A DNA stretch of 28,024 bases from JANLYQ01 sp031365725 (GCA_031365725.1 JANLYQ010000068.1:1-28024); one strand, 5' to 3'; numbered from the stretch's first letter, positions 16,810 through 26,926 are shown. A program made the numbers and translations. The notes: generated from the letters alone by a model not told the origin.

Positions 16810-18821
16810 TCATAGGTGGGCCGTGGTCTGCGCGCGATCGGCAGCGGCGCGCGTGATGCGATCGAGCATGATGCCGAGCAGAACGATGGCGAGCCCGGCA
16901 GCTAGCCCCTTGCCGAACAGGTTGGACTGAGAGAACCCTGCGACCACGTCGTAGCCGAGTGCGCCGGCACCGACCAGGCCTCCCACGACCACCATCGACA
17001 GGACGTAGATGAGGCCCTGGTTGGTGGCGAGCGTGAGGGCTCGCCGGGCCATCGGCAGCTGGACCTTGGTGATGACCTGCCAGGTGTTGGACCCCGCAGC
17101 AACGGCTGCCTCGACCGACGTCGTGGGAACACCTCGGATGCCGTCGGCCACGATCTTGGTGGCGACGGGAGCGGCGTAGGCGATGGCCGCGACGATCGCG
17201 GTGAACCGACTTGCCGCAAACAGCGCGAGGAACGGCACCAGGTAGACGAAGGCGGGCATGGTCTGGCCGGCGTCGAGCAGCGGGCGCAGCAGCCGGTCAG
17301 CCCGCATGCTGCGACCCATCCAGACGCCGAAGCCGATGCCCAGCACCATCGTGAGAACGGTAGCCACCAGGGTGGACGCCAAGGTGGTCATGGCGTCCTC
17401 CCACAGGCCGGTGGCAATGAGGAGCGCGAGGCAGACCGCAGCGGTGATCGCCGCCGTCCGCCCGCCGACCACCAGTGCCAGTCCCACGACGACCAGCACG
17501 ACGACGAACCACGGCGAGTCGGTGAGCAGCGACTGGAAGGGGTTGAGCAGCCGGACCGTGACCAGATCCCGGAAGCCGTTGGTTACCCCGGAGAAGTGGT
17601 CGAGCACCCAGGCAGACGTCGAGTCGGCGGCCTGGGCGATGCGACTGCCGACGCCGACGGAGATAGATCGCCCGCCGAGCTGGATCGTCGACGGGAACTC
17701 CGCCGCCCAGAGGTAGGTGCGCGAAAGGTAGACGCAGACGAGCGCGATGACGAGACCGCCGATGACCAGCGGCCGGCGTGCTGGCGACGGGCGTCCGCGA
17801 CGGCGACTCACCTCGACGCGCTCGCTGGCGGCAGTGGTGACCCGGTCGAGGACGACTGCGAGCACCACGATCGCGAGCCCGGCATTGAAGGAGGCACCGA
17901 CGTCGAGGATGGTCAACGCCTTGATGATGACCTTGCCGAGACCGGGTGCGTCGATCAGCGCGGCCACCGTGACCATCGCGAAGGCCGCCATGATGGTCTG
18001 GTTGATGCCCAGCACGATGGTGCGCTTGGCGAGCGGCAGCATCACCGAGCGCAGGGCCTGCAACCGCGTGCTGCCCAGCGACTCGCTGGCCTCGACAACC
18101 GATGAGGACACGCTCCGGATGCCATAGCCGGTGATGCGGACGGTGGGGGGCATCGCGAAGATGAGAGTGGTGATGGTCGCGGACGCTGGCCCGATCTGGA
18201 ACAGCAGTGTCATGGGCGCGAGGTAGACGAACGCCGGCATCGTCTGCATGAAGTCGAGCACCGGCGTGACGCTGCGAGTGGCGCGGGGTGAGAGCCCTAC
18301 CCACACACCGAGGGGGATGCCGATGAGCAGCGCCACCAGCACCGCCGACACCGTGAGCGCCAGGGTGTCCATGCTCTCCCGCCACAGTCCCTGCAGGCCC
18401 ACGAAGACGAGTCCGGCGGCGGCGAGCAGCCCGACCCGGATGTTGCCGAGGGCGGCCGCAGCCCAACCGCCCAGGGCCACCACGCCGAGCCAACCGACCA
18501 CCGGGATGGGTCGGCCGTACGCCGGCTGAGCGATGAGCCCCTGCACGAAGGTCACCAAGGTGTCGAGCGCGGCGCGGATCTCGTTGAAGAAGTAGAGGAA
18601 CAGCGGGTTGCTGTTGCGGCTGCGGCCGATCGCGTCGTTGAGGTCGTTGAACCAGCGGTGCAGCGGGGTGAGCGCCGAGGGCGACAGGGACAGCGTGTCG
18701 TGTCCTCGCAGCACCACCCAGAGCACGAGCCAGCCGAGAAGGAGACCGCCCACACTGACGAGGCGTCGCGGTGCCCGCGCCCGGACGCCTGCCAGTGCCC
18801 CCGTGCTCGTCAGGATCGCCA

Positions 18822-18822
<1 letters not shown>
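16810..18822 (-). CDS. Fused double permease of a quaternary-amine ABC transporter
   Basis: A 670-residue membrane protein that is two ProW-type permeases in one chain. The repeat is visible: QTMPAFVYL occurs at about 193-201 and again at about 520-528. Two EAA coupling loops follow (VEASESLGSTRLQALRSVML from about 243; VEAAVAAGSNTWQVITKVQL from about 570). A hydrophobic stretch of about 100 residues joins the halves (about 350-455). The usual system is a homodimer of one short permease; a fused pair would let each half diverge. The ATG shares one base with the ATPase stop (TGATG), which indicates coupled translation. Confidence 0.9.
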
Positions 18823-19848
<1,026 letters not shown>

Positions 19849-19856
<8 letters not shown>

Positions 19857-21333
19857 GGGGTTTCCCGTCGAACCAGCCCTGCGCCCGCGGGTCGATGTTG
19901 TGCCACACGTGCTTGGTCTCGCGGTACTCAGCCAAGCCAGCCTCCCCGAGCTCACGACCGACACCGGACTGCTTGTAGCCGCCCCACTCGGCCTGCGGCA
20001 CGTAGGGGTGATAGTCGTTGATCCAGACCGTGCCTGCGCGCAGCCGGCTCGAGACCCGCGCCGCGCGACCGGCGTCGGCGGTCCACACCGCACCCGCCAG
20101 GCCGTACATCGTGTCGTTGGCCAACCGGACGGCCTCGGCTTCGTCGGCGAAGGTCTCCACGGTCAGGACCGGGCCGAACGACTCGTCCTGCACGACGCGC
20201 ATGCCGGTGGTGCAGCGGTCGAGCACCGTGGGCAGGTAGTAGTGCCCGTCGGCCAGCGCGGCATCGTCAGGACGCGAACCTCCACAACGCAGCACCGCGC
20301 CCTCAGCGAGGCCCATGGCGACGTAGGCCTCGACCTTCGCCAGGTGCGCGGCGGAGATCAGCGGTCCGGTCTCGGCCGTCTCGTCGAAGGGTCCTCCGAG
20401 CCGGATCAGCTGCGCGCGGCGGACGAGCTCGTCGACGAAGCGGTCGTGCAGCGAGTCCTGCACGAGCAGGCGTGCCCCGGCCGAGCAGACCTGGCCGGAG
20501 TGCAAGAAGACCGCGGTCAGCGCCATGTCCATCGCGGCGTCGAGGTCGGCGTCGGCGAAGACGATGTTGGGGTTCTTGCCGCCCAGCTCGAGAGCGACGT
20601 TCTTGACCGTGGCGGCAGCCGCAGCCATGACGACCTTGCCGGTCACGAGGCCGCCGGTGAAGGACACGAAGTCGATGTCGGGGTGCGACGCGAGTGGCGC
20701 GCCGACCTCGCTGCCGGCACCGAGCACGAGGTTGGCGACACCGTCGGGCAGGCCGACCTCGACCAGGGCGCGCATCAGCAGGATCGCGGTCGAGGGCGTG
20801 AGCTCGCTGGGCTTGAGGACGAAGGTGTTGCCGGCCGCGAGCGCCGGCCCGACCTTCCACGAGGTCTGCAGCAGCGGGTAGTTCCACGGCGTGATCAGCC
20901 CGCAGACGCCGACCGGCTCGTGCACCACCGTGCTGACGGCGTCAGCGCGATGGGTGGGGACCACCCGGCCGAGGTCGGCGCCCGCCGCTGCGGCGAAGTG
21001 CCGGAAGCAGGCCACCACGTCGTCGACGTCATAGAGCGCCTCGACCATGCGCTTGCCGGTGTCGAGCGCCTCGGCCTTGGCCACCAGCTCGCGGTCGCGC
21101 TCGAGCACGTCGGCGAGCCGCAGCAGCAGGTCCCGGCGCTCGAGGCCGGTCGTGTGCGGCCACGGCCCGTCGTCGAACGCGGTGCGCGCCGCCGCGATCG
21201 CCGTGGTCGTGTCGGCCGCAGTCGCCTCAGCGACGGTCGCCACGAGGGCACCGTCGGCAGGGCAGCGGATCTCCCGGCTGCCACCCGCGAGCGGGTCGCG
21301 CCACGTGCCACCGATGAACAGATCTGCGGGCAG
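19849..21333 (-). CDS. betB: Betaine-aldehyde-dehydrogenase-like aldehyde dehydrogenase (5' end uncertain)
   Basis: An NAD(P)-dependent aldehyde dehydrogenase. It has the Asn of ITPWNYPLLQ, the Glu of VALELGGKNPN, and the catalytic Cys in HSGQVCSAGARLL. The C-terminus AEYRETKHVWHNI is like actinobacterial betaine-aldehyde dehydrogenases. The only ATG/GTG/TTG start in frame is a GTG at 21243 (464 residues), but the codons before it encode the normal N-terminus (LPADLFIGGTWR, CPADGALVA). A CTG at 21333 would give 494 residues and has AAGGGG 10 bases upstream. A TTG at 21343 is out of frame by one. So there is a CTG start, a one-base frameshift near the start, or a truncated protein. Betaine aldehyde is the best guess for substrate. 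Confidence 0.85.
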
Positions 21334-21356
21334 GGCTGGTCAACCCCTTAGCGGGC

Positions 21357-21373
21357 GTTGCGCATGACGCACC
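21357..21373. promoter_or_regulatory. Second copy of the proposed operator
   Basis: GTTGCG-CATGA-CGCACC, 16 of 17 bases identical to the site before dimethylglycine oxidase. It lies in the 84-base gap between the iclR stop and the aldehyde dehydrogenase start. A 9-base GACAGAATC is also near both sites (about 15650 and about 21391), but at different spacing. Its position suits control of the transport operon independently of iclR. Confidence 0.55.
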
Positions 21374-21417
21374 TCAGTGCCGATCGAGAGACAGAATCGT
21401 CTGCCCCGCATCCGCCG

Positions 21418-22257
21418 TCAAGCGGTTCGGACCGGCTGTCCCGCCATGCTGACGATCGTGCCGCCGTTGCCGGACTGCCCCCCGGCACCGTGCCACCCGA
21501 GCCGTCCGGAGATGCGATCGGCGCTGGCGCAAACCGCCTCGGCCACCTCCGCCAGTCGCGCCGGGGGTAGGCGGAAGGTCGGCCCGCTGACGCTGATCGA
21601 CGCGACCACCGCCCCGGAGGCACCGACCAAGGGCGCCGCCACCGCGCTCAGCCCGACCTCCAGCTCGTCCACCGCGGCAGCCCAGCCGCGGGTCAGCGCC
21701 TCGGCCAGCGCGGCGCGCAGGACAGCCGGGTCGGTCACGGTGCGGTCGGTGAACCGCTGCAGAGGGTGAGCCAGCAGGTCGTCGACGAAGGCCGGTGTCT
21801 GGTGGGCCAGAAGCACCTTGCCGTTGGACGTCGCGTGCAGCGGGATGCGCTGACCCACCCAGTTGTGCAGCGCCAGTGCGGAGGGGCCGGCGACCTGGTC
21901 GACGTACAGCGCATCGCGACCGGAGAGCACCACGATGTTGACGGTCTCCCCCACCCGGGTCGCGAGCTCGCTGGTGATGCGACGACTCTCCTGCACGACA
22001 TCGAGCCGTACAGCGGCAGCGCCGGCCAGTCGGAGCACTCCGACTCCGAGGCGAAACTTCCCGCGTTCGGACACCTGCTCCACCAGCTCGTGGCTCTCGA
22101 GGGTCGCGACGAGGCGGAAGGCGGTGGACTTGTGCACGCCGAGCGCCTCGGCGATGTCGGTGACCCCGAGCATCTCGTGGGTGGTGAGCAACGACAGGAC
22201 CGTCAGGGCACGGTCGACGGACTGGACCCCTCCGGACCGATCGTCCTTGTTGCTCAT
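21418..22257 (-). CDS. IclR-family transcriptional regulator
   Basis: A 279-residue regulator. The winged HTH occupies about residues 10-75 (VQSVDRALTVLSLL, GVTDIAEALGVHKSTAFRLVATLESHELV). The IclR effector domain follows, with the GETVNIVVLSGRDALYVDQV, HATSNGKVLLAH and AAPLVGASGAVVASISVSGP segments. It probably senses betaine or a demethylated product and controls the genes downstream (inference from position). The ATG at 22255-22257 is the first codon of the HTH region. It is divergent from purU, with a 48-base gap containing two palindromes. The aldehyde dehydrogenase gene follows on the same strand with its own putative operator. Confidence 0.92.
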   Translation of the reverse strand: MSNKDDRSGGVQSVDRALTVLSLLTTHEMLGVTDIAEALGVHKSTAFRLVATLESHELVEQVSERGKFRLGVGVLRLAGAAAVRLDVVQESRRITSELATRVGETVNIVVLSGRDALYVDQVAGPSALALHNWVGQRIPLHATSNGKVLLAHQTPAFVDDLLAHPLQRFTDRTVTDPAVLRAALAEALTRGWAAAVDELEVGLSAVAAPLVGASGAVVASISVSGPTFRLPPARLAEVAEAVCASADRISGRLGWHGAGGQSGNGGTIVSMAGQPVRTA

Positions 22258-22267
22258 GGCGAGACAC

Positions 22268-22300
22268 TATGCACGAGGCGCACCAGCATTTGCCATGCTG
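22268..22300. promoter_or_regulatory. Paired palindromes in the divergent iclR-purU gap
   Basis: TATGCA-CGAGG-CGCACC (22268-22284) shares its right arm exactly with the site at 21357-21373. It abuts CAGCAT-TTGCC-ATGCTG (22284-22300), which has perfect 6-base arms and a 5-base spacer, the same 6-5-6 layout. The pair fills most of the 48-base gap, so binding could affect both divergent genes. Confidence 0.45.
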
Positions 22301-22305
22301 ACGCC

Positions 22306-23196
22306 GTGCCGACTGTCTCCGGGGTCACTGCCGCTTCCGCCGCAGGGTCCAGTTTTGTCCTCACTGTCTCCTGCCCCGACCAGCCCGGCCTGGTTCATGC
22401 CGTCAGCGGCGTCCTGCTCGACGCGTCAGGCAACATCCGGCAGAGCCAGCAGTTCGAGGATGAGCGCAGCGGATTGTTCTTCATGCGGATCCAGTTCGAC
22501 GTGAGCGACACAGCCGTCGACCGCGCTGCCCTCGTCGCCGCTATCACGCCGGTGGCCGAGGCGCGGTCCATGACCTGGCAGCTGTACGACGCCCGCGAAC
22601 CCACCCGCACGCTGCTGCTCGCCTCGAAGTTCGGCCACTGCGTCAACGACCTGCTCTACCGCCGCAGCATCGGCGCCCTCAACATCGAGGTGCCCGCGAT
22701 CGTGAGCAACCACCTCGACGCAGCACCACTCGCAGCGACGTACGGCATCGCCTATCACCACGTGCCGGTCACGCCGGAGTCGAAGCCCGTCGCCGAGGCT
22801 CGGCTACGCGAGCTGGTCGAAGAGCTCGACATCTCGCTGGTCGTGCTGGCCCGCTACATGCAGGTGCTGTCCGACGAGATGTGCAGCTGGCTACAGGGCC
22901 GCGCCATCAACATCCACCACTCGTTTCTCCCCAGCTTCAAAGGGGCGCGGCCCTATCAGCAGGCGCATGAACGCGGGGTCAAGCTGGTCGGCGCGACCGC
23001 GCACTTCGTGACCCCGGCGCTCGACGAAGGCCCGATCATCGAGCAGGACGTCACCCGCATCGACCACTCGTTCACCCCCGAGGATGCGGTCGCCGCCGGT
23101 CGCGACGTGGAAGCGGCAGTGCTGTCCCGCGCGGTCAAGTGGCACAGCGAGCACCGGGTGCTGCTCAACGGATCCCGCACCGTCGTCTTCCGCTGA
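22306..23196 (+). CDS. purU: Formyltetrahydrofolate deformylase
   Basis: A 296-residue enzyme that hydrolyses 10-formyl-tetrahydrofolate to formate and tetrahydrofolate. An N-terminal ACT domain (VLTVSCPDQPGLVHAVSGVL, about 18-95) is followed by the formyltransferase fold. The catalytic triad is N202, H204 and D240 (INIHHSFLPSFKGARPY, ALDEGPI), with the 36-residue His-Asp spacing of the family. In sarcosine operons of Corynebacterium, Arthrobacter and Pseudomonas, purU accompanies soxBDAG and recycles the folate loaded by demethylation. The GTG at 22306 is the only sensible start; the longer frame from 21766 is antisense to iclR. No clear ribosome binding site is seen, so a leaderless transcript is possible. 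Confidence 0.95.
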   Translation: MPTVSGVTAASAAGSSFVLTVSCPDQPGLVHAVSGVLLDASGNIRQSQQFEDERSGLFFMRIQFDVSDTAVDRAALVAAITPVAEARSMTWQLYDAREPTRTLLLASKFGHCVNDLLYRRSIGALNIEVPAIVSNHLDAAPLAATYGIAYHHVPVTPESKPVAEARLRELVEELDISLVVLARYMQVLSDEMCSWLQGRAINIHHSFLPSFKGARPYQQAHERGVKLVGATAHFVTPALDEGPIIEQDVTRIDHSFTPEDAVAAGRDVEAAVLSRAVKWHSEHRVLLNGSRTVVFR

Positions 23197-23240
23197 GGTC
23201 GAATACTGATGCCGATCACTGACGTCTTCCGCTGACGTCG
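23184..23240. repeat. Short direct repeat at the purU 3' end
   Basis: CGTCTTCCGCTGAGGTCG at 23184-23201 and CGTCTTCCGCTGACGTCG at 23223-23240, 17 of 18 bases the same. The first copy contains the purU stop codon. It looks like a local duplication of the gene end. Confidence 0.6.
23221..23238. terminator. Possible weak hairpin after purU
   Basis: GACGTC-TTCCGCT-GACGTC, 6-base stem with a 7-base loop, about 25 bases after the purU stop. No T-run follows, so any terminator role is weak. The rest of 23197-23354 holds no gene I can support. Confidence 0.25.
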
Positions 23241-23354
23241 TTGCTGACCTCTGCATGCGTGTGACGCCACCCGTGTCGGCTTTGATCGTTTTGCCTCGCA
23301 CGGTGACCGGCTTGTGACACGCTGCGCCGACCACTACGACGACCTAAGGACACC

Positions 23355-24857
23355 GTGGCTCGCAGTCCGCAGTGCATCTGGCGTCAGCAAATCGACCAGC
23401 AACGGCAGCGGAGCATGTGGTGGGTGCTGGTCGGCGGACTGGCGTTGACGTCGTTTTCCGCCCTCCCCGTCAGCGCAGCGGCTGATGCTGCTCCCACTTT
23501 CGAGGAGACATTCGTCCGGAACGAGAGCTTCACGCTCACGAACACGGGCACCACGCCGTCCCCGTCGCTGCTCAACGTCTCGGGCCTCGTTGGCGACGTT
23601 TACGACGTCGACGTCACAGTGAATGGGATCGACCACCCGCGGCCCTCCGACTTGGATGTTGTCGTGGTCGCCCCCGGAGGCGCCTCGGCCACGATCATGA
23701 GCGATATCGGGGGTGATCAACCCCTCTCGGCGCTGACGACTCTCACCTTCGACGACGACGCGACCGCCTTCGCCCCGCCCGAGCTCACGGAGGGCAGGTA
23801 CCTACCGCAGGACAACGACTCCGACGCAACCGACCTCGACCGTGTGAACTCAACGACAACCCTGCGAGACCTCACTTCCGGAGGGGTTAACGGACAGTGG
23901 AAACTCTTCATAGACGATGACTCACCGGGCTTTGACGGTGCCGTTCTTCGATGGTCGCTCACATTCCACTTTGCTGACCTCGTCACGATCAATGGCTTAC
24001 CGCCGGATGCGGTGTCGTCACGGTCATCGTTTCCCTTGACGGGCACGGGTACGCCGAAGCACGAGATCTTCGTCCGCCTGGACGGCCAGGCTTCCCGCCC
24101 GGTGATCGTCGCTGACGATGGCACGTGGGGAACTGTCTTCACCGACTTGGCGGAAGGCACCCACGTTGCCACTGCTGCCAACAACTCTAGTGGTTTCACC
24201 AACTACCCGGTGAGTCTCCGGCTCGACATGACTGCCCCCGCTGGCTCCGTGGTCGTTCGTACATCAACCGGTACGCCTGAGGTCACGTCCAGCCGCCACG
24301 TCTCTGTCGCTGTCACCGCTAGCGAGGCTCTTCGCGGCTTCAGGATCCGATCTGCGTCTGGCGCCTATGGACCACTAGTCTCCGCTGGCGCTCCTGCGCT
24401 CTGGCTCTTGGCGGACACAAGCGGCGCTCAAACCGTTGACGTGCAGCTTGAAGACCTCGCTGGCAACGTCTCGGTCACTCCTATCCTGGACACCGTCACG
24501 CTGGACAGCGTCGCACCCATCGTGGTGACGACATCGCCGGCTGCCGGAGCGATACACGTCCGACGTGATCGAGTTGTCACGGCGCGACTCGGCGAACGAG
24601 CAACCCCCACCGTCGCGGTACCGGTGAGGTTCTTGGCCCAAATCTTCCGGACAGGACTGCCACGTGCGATCCCCGCGGCCGTGCGCTGGGACGCAACCAC
24701 CTCGACGGTAGTGATCACACCGAAGGCCCGCATGCGTGCTCGCACCCGGTACAAGGTCGTGATTCAAGGGTTCTACGACGGCGCCGGCAATGTCCTCGAC
24801 CAGGACCCGGCCAGGGCCGGTGTTCAACCCAAGGTCTGGTACTTCCGCACCCGCTGA
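23355..24857 (+). CDS. Secreted protein with proprotein-convertase P-domain and Ig-like domains
   Basis: A 500-residue protein. The N-terminus has a hydrophobic span ending in Ala-rich sequence (WWVLVGGLALTSFSALPVSA, about residues 20-40), a signal peptide or anchor. Residues about 45-185 resemble the P/Homo B domain of subtilisin-like convertases (SDLDVVVVAPGG, RYLPQDNDSDATDLDRVNST, NGQWKLFIDDDSPGFDGAVLRWSLTF). No protease domain precedes it. Two Ig-like stretches follow, and the end (about 388-500; SPAAGAIHVRRDRVV, ITPKARMRARTRYKVVI) resembles the Big_5/SbsA-type Ig fold. The GTG at 23355 has AAGGA 4 bases upstream. Third-position A/T seems more frequent here than in neighbours (by eye). 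Role unknown, probably at the cell surface. Confidence 0.8.
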   Translation: MARSPQCIWRQQIDQQRQRSMWWVLVGGLALTSFSALPVSAAADAAPTFEETFVRNESFTLTNTGTTPSPSLLNVSGLVGDVYDVDVTVNGIDHPRPSDLDVVVVAPGGASATIMSDIGGDQPLSALTTLTFDDDATAFAPPELTEGRYLPQDNDSDATDLDRVNSTTTLRDLTSGGVNGQWKLFIDDDSPGFDGAVLRWSLTFHFADLVTINGLPPDAVSSRSSFPLTGTGTPKHEIFVRLDGQASRPVIVADDGTWGTVFTDLAEGTHVATAANNSSGFTNYPVSLRLDMTAPAGSVVVRTSTGTPEVTSSRHVSVAVTASEALRGFRIRSASGAYGPLVSAGAPALWLLADTSGAQTVDVQLEDLAGNVSVTPILDTVTLDSVAPIVVTTSPAAGAIHVRRDRVVTARLGERATPTVAVPVRFLAQIFRTGLPRAIPAAVRWDATTSTVVITPKARMRARTRYKVVIQGFYDGAGNVLDQDPARAGVQPKVWYFRTR

Positions 24858-24880
24858 ACCGGCGCGTACGTTGACCACCG

Positions 24881-26341
24881 ATGGACACCAGCGCGTACGT
24901 CGGCACCGCTGAGGCGGCCTGGCGCTGGCTGCTCGACCAGGTGCGTGACGACGACGGGCCGTGGCTGCCGACGTCGGTGCCGGTCGACTCTGCGGGCGAC
25001 CGCGTCCCGGCCGACGTACAGCCGGGGCCGTTCCGAGACGGGATGCACGAGGGCATCGGCAGCCTGGCCCATGTCCTCGCCGAGATCCGGGCCACCCGGC
25101 CCTGGACCGAGGAGGAGTCGGCGCTCGCCGACGGCATCGGCGAACGGCTGCGTGGTCGCCTCGCCACGACCACCGATGCGACCTACTTCGACGGCCTGCC
25201 GAGCGACATCGGCGTGCTCCTCGCCCTCGGTCAGGAGGGCGCGGGCAAGGCCGTGGGTCGGCTTCTCGAACTGGCAACGCCGGACGGCTGGGCGCAGTCC
25301 GCGGTCGGAGCACCGCGCTACAGCGACGACGCCCGCCTCAACGACCTCACCAGCGGCACAGCAGGCGTGCTGCTGGCCGCGGTCTGGGCGGCCCGCCATC
25401 ACGTGCCGGGGGCCGGTGAGCTGGCTTCTGATGCAGCAGGCGTCCTGCTCGGCGAAGCCGAGCCGACACTGACGGGGCTCACCTGGTTGTACGTGCCGCG
25501 TCGGTTCCATCTGGACCACCGACCCGAGATGCCCAACTTCTCTCACGGGCTGGCCGGCATCGCTGCCGCGCTCGCCGTGGCCGGCGCCGAGCTCGGGCGA
25601 CCCGACCTCGTTGACGTCGCACGCAGCGGTGCCGAGCACCTGGTTTCCCTGGCGGACACCGGGGGTGGCGGGTTTGTCGTCCCGAAACTCGTGCCACCCG
25701 CCGCCGACACCGACGCGGACGAGGCCACCTACACCTGGTGCCACGGGCCGACCGGGACGTCGCTCTTGTTCTCGGCGCTCGCCACTGCCGGCGTAGAGGG
25801 GGTCGCGGGTGCGCCACCGTCGTCGTGGCATCGTCGGTGCCTGCACAGCGTGCGTGCGTCGGGTCTACCGGCGCGGCTGTACCCCGGTTTCTGGGACAAC
25901 GACGGACAGTGCTGCGGGACAGCCGGGGCAGGAGACGTCTTCTTGCATGCCTATCAGCGCAGCGGTAACGAGCAGGACCTGGTGTTCGCGTTGCAGCTCG
26001 CGGACACCATCGTCGAGCGCGCATTCCGCCGAGGGCCGCACGCGTACTGGCGGTTCGTTGAGCACCGCGCGCCGGAGCCGTTGCTGCCGCCGGGCACCGG
26101 CCTGATGCAGGGGGCGGCCGGGATCGCGCTGTTCCTCTTCCGGGCGGCCCGGGTCGCTGTGCAGGGTGCCGCGGCACAGTCGGTGGCGCGGATGGACACC
26201 TGGTTCGCCTTGCCGGGAAGCTCGTCGAGCGTATCGACCAGCGCGTCCCAGGACCACGACGTGTCCTCGGTCTCGACGCCCGCACCGCGCAGCCGCTCGA
26301 CGCAGACGGCAATGTCGGCCAGCGACCAGGCAAGCTCATAG
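24881..26341 (+). CDS. LanC-like (lanthionine synthetase C family) protein with CCG zinc motif
   Basis: A 486-codon frame. The LanC toroid is recognisable: NDLTSGTAGV (Asp155), NFSHGLAG (His222), TWCHGPTG (Trp286, Cys287) and GQCCGTAG (Cys344, Cys345). These align with Asp141, His212, Trp283, Cys284, Cys330 and His331 of NisC, except that the last His is Cys. Predicted zinc ligands are therefore three Cys, as in the CCG-type LanM enzymes such as ProcM. No lanthipeptide precursor or dehydratase is nearby, so a non-lanthipeptide role is possible. Homology ends at RMDTWFALP (about 26218). The last 40 codons run antisense to the neighbouring kinase pseudogene, so the native stop is probably lost. 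Confidence 0.82.
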   Translation: MDTSAYVGTAEAAWRWLLDQVRDDDGPWLPTSVPVDSAGDRVPADVQPGPFRDGMHEGIGSLAHVLAEIRATRPWTEEESALADGIGERLRGRLATTTDATYFDGLPSDIGVLLALGQEGAGKAVGRLLELATPDGWAQSAVGAPRYSDDARLNDLTSGTAGVLLAAVWAARHHVPGAGELASDAAGVLLGEAEPTLTGLTWLYVPRRFHLDHRPEMPNFSHGLAGIAAALAVAGAELGRPDLVDVARSGAEHLVSLADTGGGGFVVPKLVPPAADTDADEATYTWCHGPTGTSLLFSALATAGVEGVAGAPPSSWHRRCLHSVRASGLPARLYPGFWDNDGQCCGTAGAGDVFLHAYQRSGNEQDLVFALQLADTIVERAFRRGPHAYWRFVEHRAPEPLLPPGTGLMQGAAGIALFLFRAARVAVQGAAAQSVARMDTWFALPGSSSSVSTSASQDHDVSSVSTPAPRSRSTQTAMSASDQASS

Positions 26342-26926
26342 CGCGCCAGAAGCAGGGGGCTGAGCGCGCCGCCGCAGTTGTCGGCGTACACCTCGAGTGC
26401 TCCGGGGCAGGCGGCAGCAGCAAGTAGCCAGACGTCGCGTTCCGGCGGGGCGAGCAGCGCCGTGTCCCAGTCGACGAGACGCAGGCCCTCGGTTGTGCGC
26501 AGCACGTTGCCCGGGTGCGGTTCGCCGTGGGTGATGCCCCACGGACCCTGCTGTGGTCCGGCGGCGACCACCAGCCGGTCGTGCCGAACTAGGGCGTCGG
26601 CGTCGTCGCCCCGATGTCTCGCGAGCAGCTGCCGGAGAAGAAAGCCGTAGCAGCCGGACCAGCAGTCACCGTCGAGCTCGCCCGCCGGCGGCGCGAGCTC
26701 GTACAGACGGCACAGCGTGGACGTGAGCTCGGCAGCAGTCTTTTCCGTGAACGTGTCGTGAAGCCGCTGGCCTCCAACCACTGCGTCCCGTCAGCTGCTC
26801 GGACTGCCCAGTGGTGGCTGCCGATCCCACCGCAGCGTACGTCGCCTCAGTCGCGACGAGCCGCCACTCACGCTGCAGCGTTGCGACGATGTCGTGGTCG
26901 GTCAGCCCTGGGGGTCGTGTCTGCAC
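26210..26926 (-). pseudogene. Degraded aminoglycoside-phosphotransferase-like kinase
   Basis: Fragments of one kinase lie in three frames. From a GTG at 26926 come MQTRPPGLTDHD and ATYAAVG. One base is then missing, so the conserved GSHHW reads in another frame (GSHHWAVRAADGTQWLEAS, about 26825-26770). A second jump near 26775 leads to RLHDTF, then HGEPHPGN (catalytic loop) and LVDWDTALLAPPERDVWLLA. Between the last two frames about 90-100 residues of the ATP-binding lobe are missing compared with relatives. The reading frame has no stop near the domain end (DTLDELPG, about 26213) and runs to 25954 antisense to the LanC-like gene. Not expected to be active. Confidence 0.8.

Noticed and set aside
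24858..26926. Lanthipeptide biosynthetic cluster
   Set aside because: Only a LanC-like protein is present. No precursor peptide, dehydratase, exporter or protease was seen, and the neighbouring kinase is of the phosphotransferase type, not LanKC.
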